Positions 61,496 through 64,000 of a stretch of DNA of 64,000 bases are shown in pieces. Below the pieces are notes generated by a model, which was not told the DNA's origin, did not search any database, and worked only from the letters and a program-made list of their open reading frames with translations. The translations under genes and the position numbers were made by a program. The first letter of the stretch is position 1. Each line of letters starts with the position of its first letter. The DNA is from Spirosoma telluris (GTDB lineage: Bacteria; Bacteroidota; Bacteroidia; Cytophagales; Spirosomataceae). Location: assembly GCA_003259005.1 (NCBI GenBank), contig QLII01000001.1, positions 8,175,001-8,239,000 of the forward strand, read 5' to 3'.

Positions 61496-64000
61496 ATGCC
61501 GAAACTGTATCCTTTTCTCCTGGCAGGTGGAGAGATGGGGCAACTCACTCGCAACTTCGACTGGTCGACAACAGTATTGGGTTCGCCTGACGAGTGGCCA
61601 CAAAGTTTACGCACTACAGTAAGTATCATTCTCACCTCGAAGTTTCCCATGTTTCTGTGGTGGGGACCTGAACTCATTCAATTCTACAATGATGCTTACC
61701 GGCCTAGTATGGGCGTGGGTACTAATGGGAAGCATCCGACGGCACTAGGGCAGCGTGGTGCAGACTGCTGGCCAGAAATATGGCCCACGATCAAGCCACT
61801 TATTGATCAGATACTAGCAGGAGGAGAATCAACCTGGAGCGAAGACCAGCTTATTCCTATTTATCGCAATGGTCGGCTAGAAGATGTATACTGGACATTT
61901 AGTTATAGTCCTGTCAGCGATGATACGGGTCAGCCTACAGGGGTTCTGGTTACCTGTACGGAAACCACAGAAAAAGTAATTAACGTTCGAGACCTGAAAG
62001 AAAGTAAAGAGCAGCTTGAATTTGCTATTGAGGCCGCTGAATTAGGTACTTGGGATTTGAATCCGCTGACGAATAAGTTTACGGCTAATGCCCGCCTGAA
62101 AGACTGGTTTGGCGTGCTACCCGAAGAGGAAGTTCTGCTATCGAGGGCGACTGAAGTTATTGCTGAAAAAGACCGCCAACGCGTTGTAAAGGCTATTGGC
62201 GAAGCGTTGGATTACGCATCAGGCGGCCGTTATGCGATTGATTACACCATTGTAAACCCATTGAATAGAAGTGAACGAATTGTCAGGGCAAAGGGAAAAG
62301 CCTGGTTTACCGATGATAAAATAGCTTATCGGTTTAATGGTACATTGCAGGATATAACCAGCGAACGAAAAGCACAGGAAGAAACAGTTGCTGCCCAGCA
62401 ATTGGCCGATATGGCTATTAAAAGTGCTGGCATTGGTCTATTTCGAGTGGATATGGTGACTGGGAAAATTGTGTGTTCGCCTGCCTATGCTGCCATTATA
62501 ACTGGCGATGCCACGAAAACGGGGCTTTCCCGTCAAGGCTTTGCCAGCTATGTTCATCCGGATGACTTACTGCTGCTGGAAGCCAACAATAAAGCAGGTG
62601 GCGAAACGGGTGTTTTTTATTACCAACTGCGGGTTATTTGGGATGATGGCTCAATCCATCATATCACCGTAATGGGCGGGTTGGTCTTGGATGAGTCCGG
62701 TAAACCGATCGCTTATTCGGGAACGGTACGTGACATTACAGATCAGGAAAAACAGCGCCAGACTCTCCAGGAAGCCGAAGAGCGGTTCGCCCAGGCGCAG
62801 CATCAGAGTGATACTTTATTTCGTAATGTGACCAATAGTTCGCCAACTGGATTGTGGTTGGCTGATGAAGCAGGCTTGATCACCTATCTGAATAAGACGT
62901 TAGTGGAGTGGACAGGAAAGGCTCTTGAAGACCTTATGGGCCGTGGTTGGGCTGATGCGATTATTGAGCAAGATCGCCAGCGGAGTATAGATACGTTTGC
63001 GACTGCTGTTGGCGCCAGAGCACACTATGAAGCTTTGTTCCGACTTAAGAGGGGAGATGGCAGTATTGTATGGTGTCAGGCGGCTGGAGATCCCTATTAT
63101 CGGGAAGATGGCAGCTATGCGGGTTATGCTGGCTTTTGCCTGGATATTAACGAACTCGTAGCCGGTCGGGAAGCTTTGGAGCAGAGTGAAGCTAAATTTC
63201 GGGCGCTAATTGAAGAAGCACCTATTGCCACCTGTTTGTTTGTTGGGCGGGATATGAAAATAGAAGTGGCCAACGAAATAATGATTGGCTACTGGGGTAA
63301 GGATCAAACGGTCCTGGGGCTTCCGCTAAGCGAAGCTGTTCCTGAATTGCATGGACAACCTTTTTTATCGATTCTCGATGAGGTTTTTACGACGGGCAAA
63401 ACGCATGAGGCAAAAGCTACCCGTGCCGAATTAAAGGTCGATGGTGCATTGAATACCTACTATTTTGACTTTACGTATAAACCCCTGCGTAATACAGCTG
63501 GTGAGGTCTATGGCATTATGGATATGGCTGTTGACGTTACCCAACAGGTACGTATACAACAGCAAATTGAAGAAAGCGAAGAGCGATATCGCGTCTTATC
63601 CTCGGAGCTAGATGAGCAGGTTCAGGAGCGTACCCGGCAATTGGAGGACTCAATTCAGGATCTGAAACGCTCAAATGACAATCTGGAGAAGTTTGCCTAT
63701 ATCGCCAGTCACGATTTGCAGGAACCCCTCCGTAAGATTCAGCAGTTTGGTGATCTGTTGAAAACCCGCTATGAGACTCCATCGGGCGAATCGAGTGCTT
63801 ACCTCGAACGTATGCAGTCGGCGGCTAATCGTATGTCGAGATTAATTCGGGATTTGCTAAGTTTCTCGCGAATTTCAACCCAACGGGACTCTAGTGGCGT
63901 TGTGTCGCTATCGGAAGTTATCAATTCAGTCCTGGTCGATTTAGATCTTCGAATTCAGGAAACGGGCGCTGTCATTGTTGTAGAGCCGCTGCCCGTTGTA
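61496..64000 (+). CDS. Multi-PAS sensor histidine kinase, 3' end outside window
   Basis: 835 codons are visible from ATG 61496 to the window end without a stop. The N-terminus MPKLYPFLLAGGEMGQLTRN leads to a GAF/PAS-like region with FPMFLWWGPELIQFYNDAYRPSMG near residue 57, common in Bacteroidota kinases. At least four PAS/PAC units follow: about residues 175-295, 300-425, 440-560 and 565-690. The HisKA domain has EKFAYIASHDLQEPLRKIQ with the phospho-accepting His near residue 739. The HATPase domain is cut off. No transmembrane helix, so it is probably a soluble kinase. Confidence 0.93.
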   Translation, partial: MPKLYPFLLAGGEMGQLTRNFDWSTTVLGSPDEWPQSLRTTVSIILTSKFPMFLWWGPELIQFYNDAYRPSMGVGTNGKHPTALGQRGADCWPEIWPTIKPLIDQILAGGESTWSEDQLIPIYRNGRLEDVYWTFSYSPVSDDTGQPTGVLVTCTETTEKVINVRDLKESKEQLEFAIEAAELGTWDLNPLTNKFTANARLKDWFGVLPEEEVLLSRATEVIAEKDRQRVVKAIGEALDYASGGRYAIDYTIVNPLNRSERIVRAKGKAWFTDDKIAYRFNGTLQDITSERKAQEETVAAQQLADMAIKSAGIGLFRVDMVTGKIVCSPAYAAIITGDATKTGLSRQGFASYVHPDDLLLLEANNKAGGETGVFYYQLRVIWDDGSIHHITVMGGLVLDESGKPIAYSGTVRDITDQEKQRQTLQEAEERFAQAQHQSDTLFRNVTNSSPTGLWLADEAGLITYLNKTLVEWTGKALEDLMGRGWADAIIEQDRQRSIDTFATAVGARAHYEALFRLKRGDGSIVWCQAAGDPYYREDGSYAGYAGFCLDINELVAGREALEQSEAKFRALIEEAPIATCLFVGRDMKIEVANEIMIGYWGKDQTVLGLPLSEAVPELHGQPFLSILDEVFTTGKTHEAKATRAELKVDGALNTYYFDFTYKPLRNTAGEVYGIMDMAVDVTQQVRIQQQIEESEERYRVLSSELDEQVQERTRQLEDSIQDLKRSNDNLEKFAYIASHDLQEPLRKIQQFGDLLKTRYETPSGESSAYLERMQSAANRMSRLIRDLLSFSRISTQRDSSGVVSLSEVINSVLVDLDLRIQETGAVIVVEPLPVV

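Overview
The window looks like chromosome of a Bacteroidota bacterium of the Cytophagales type (Spirosoma or a close relative). The pointers are LytS/LytR-type two-component genes, an ECF sigma factor, a GH95/GH32 carbohydrate inventory, WYL and AraC regulators of Bacteroidota style, a DUF2157 protein, weak Shine-Dalgarno sequences, and a TAnnTTTG-like -7 box before the toxin-antitoxin pair. This assignment is inferred from protein character, not from a search.

Layout. (1) 1-1791: a sigma-54 activator with a truncated receiver. (2) 2090-12843: a visibly AT-richer island with a glycan assembly run (GT2, polysaccharide deacetylase, GNAT, GT9, GT4) and, on the other strand, an unusual set of two B12-type radical SAM proteins, two methyltransferases and a nucleotidyltransferase-like protein. 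(3) 13049-16455: LytS/LytR pair, secreted PHB-depolymerase-type esterase, Spy-like protein. (4) 16513-20983: an RNA-repair locus with RtcB ligase, a slipin/SPFH protein, a structured intergenic region holding two tRNA-like modules, and a divergent WYL regulator. (5) 20967-42703: a carbohydrate-esterase and glycosidase island (SGNH-alpha/beta fusion, esterase, CE15-like, SGNH, GH95, DUF5703-type protein) with AraC, ECF and LacI regulators and a planctomycete-like module (PSCyt1/DUF1549/LamG/DUF1553 lipoprotein, Tat-exported DUF1501 protein, Tat-exported beta-propeller); no SusC/SusD pair is present. (6) 42746-50326: MXKDX-repeat protein, OmpR/kinase pair, an OsmC / unknown / HD-hydrolase operon, an Ig-like secreted protein, a VRR-NUC nuclease. 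(7) 50357-61291: membrane proteins, VapBC, phosphoglycerate kinase, TPR protein, zinc-ribbon coiled-coil protein, Nif3, fructokinase plus GH32, VOC protein. (8) 61496-64000: a multi-PAS histidine kinase that leaves the window.

Two themes cut across the window. First, at least thirteen genes are broken by single-base length changes, nearly all in G/C homopolymers. Correcting one base in each restores a full-length, family-typical protein, so these look like base-calling errors rather than decay. I annotate such genes as one locus each. Second, intergenic DNA is rich in dispersed palindromic repeats, including GTAG-bounded REP-like pairs, a paired repeat flanking one esterase gene, and long perfect inverted repeats; one covers the start codon of the cytochrome-like gene.

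The best candidate for an undescribed system is the RtcB-slipin-WYL locus with its tRNA-like RNAs. The twin radical SAM cluster and the planctomycete-like glycan module come next.
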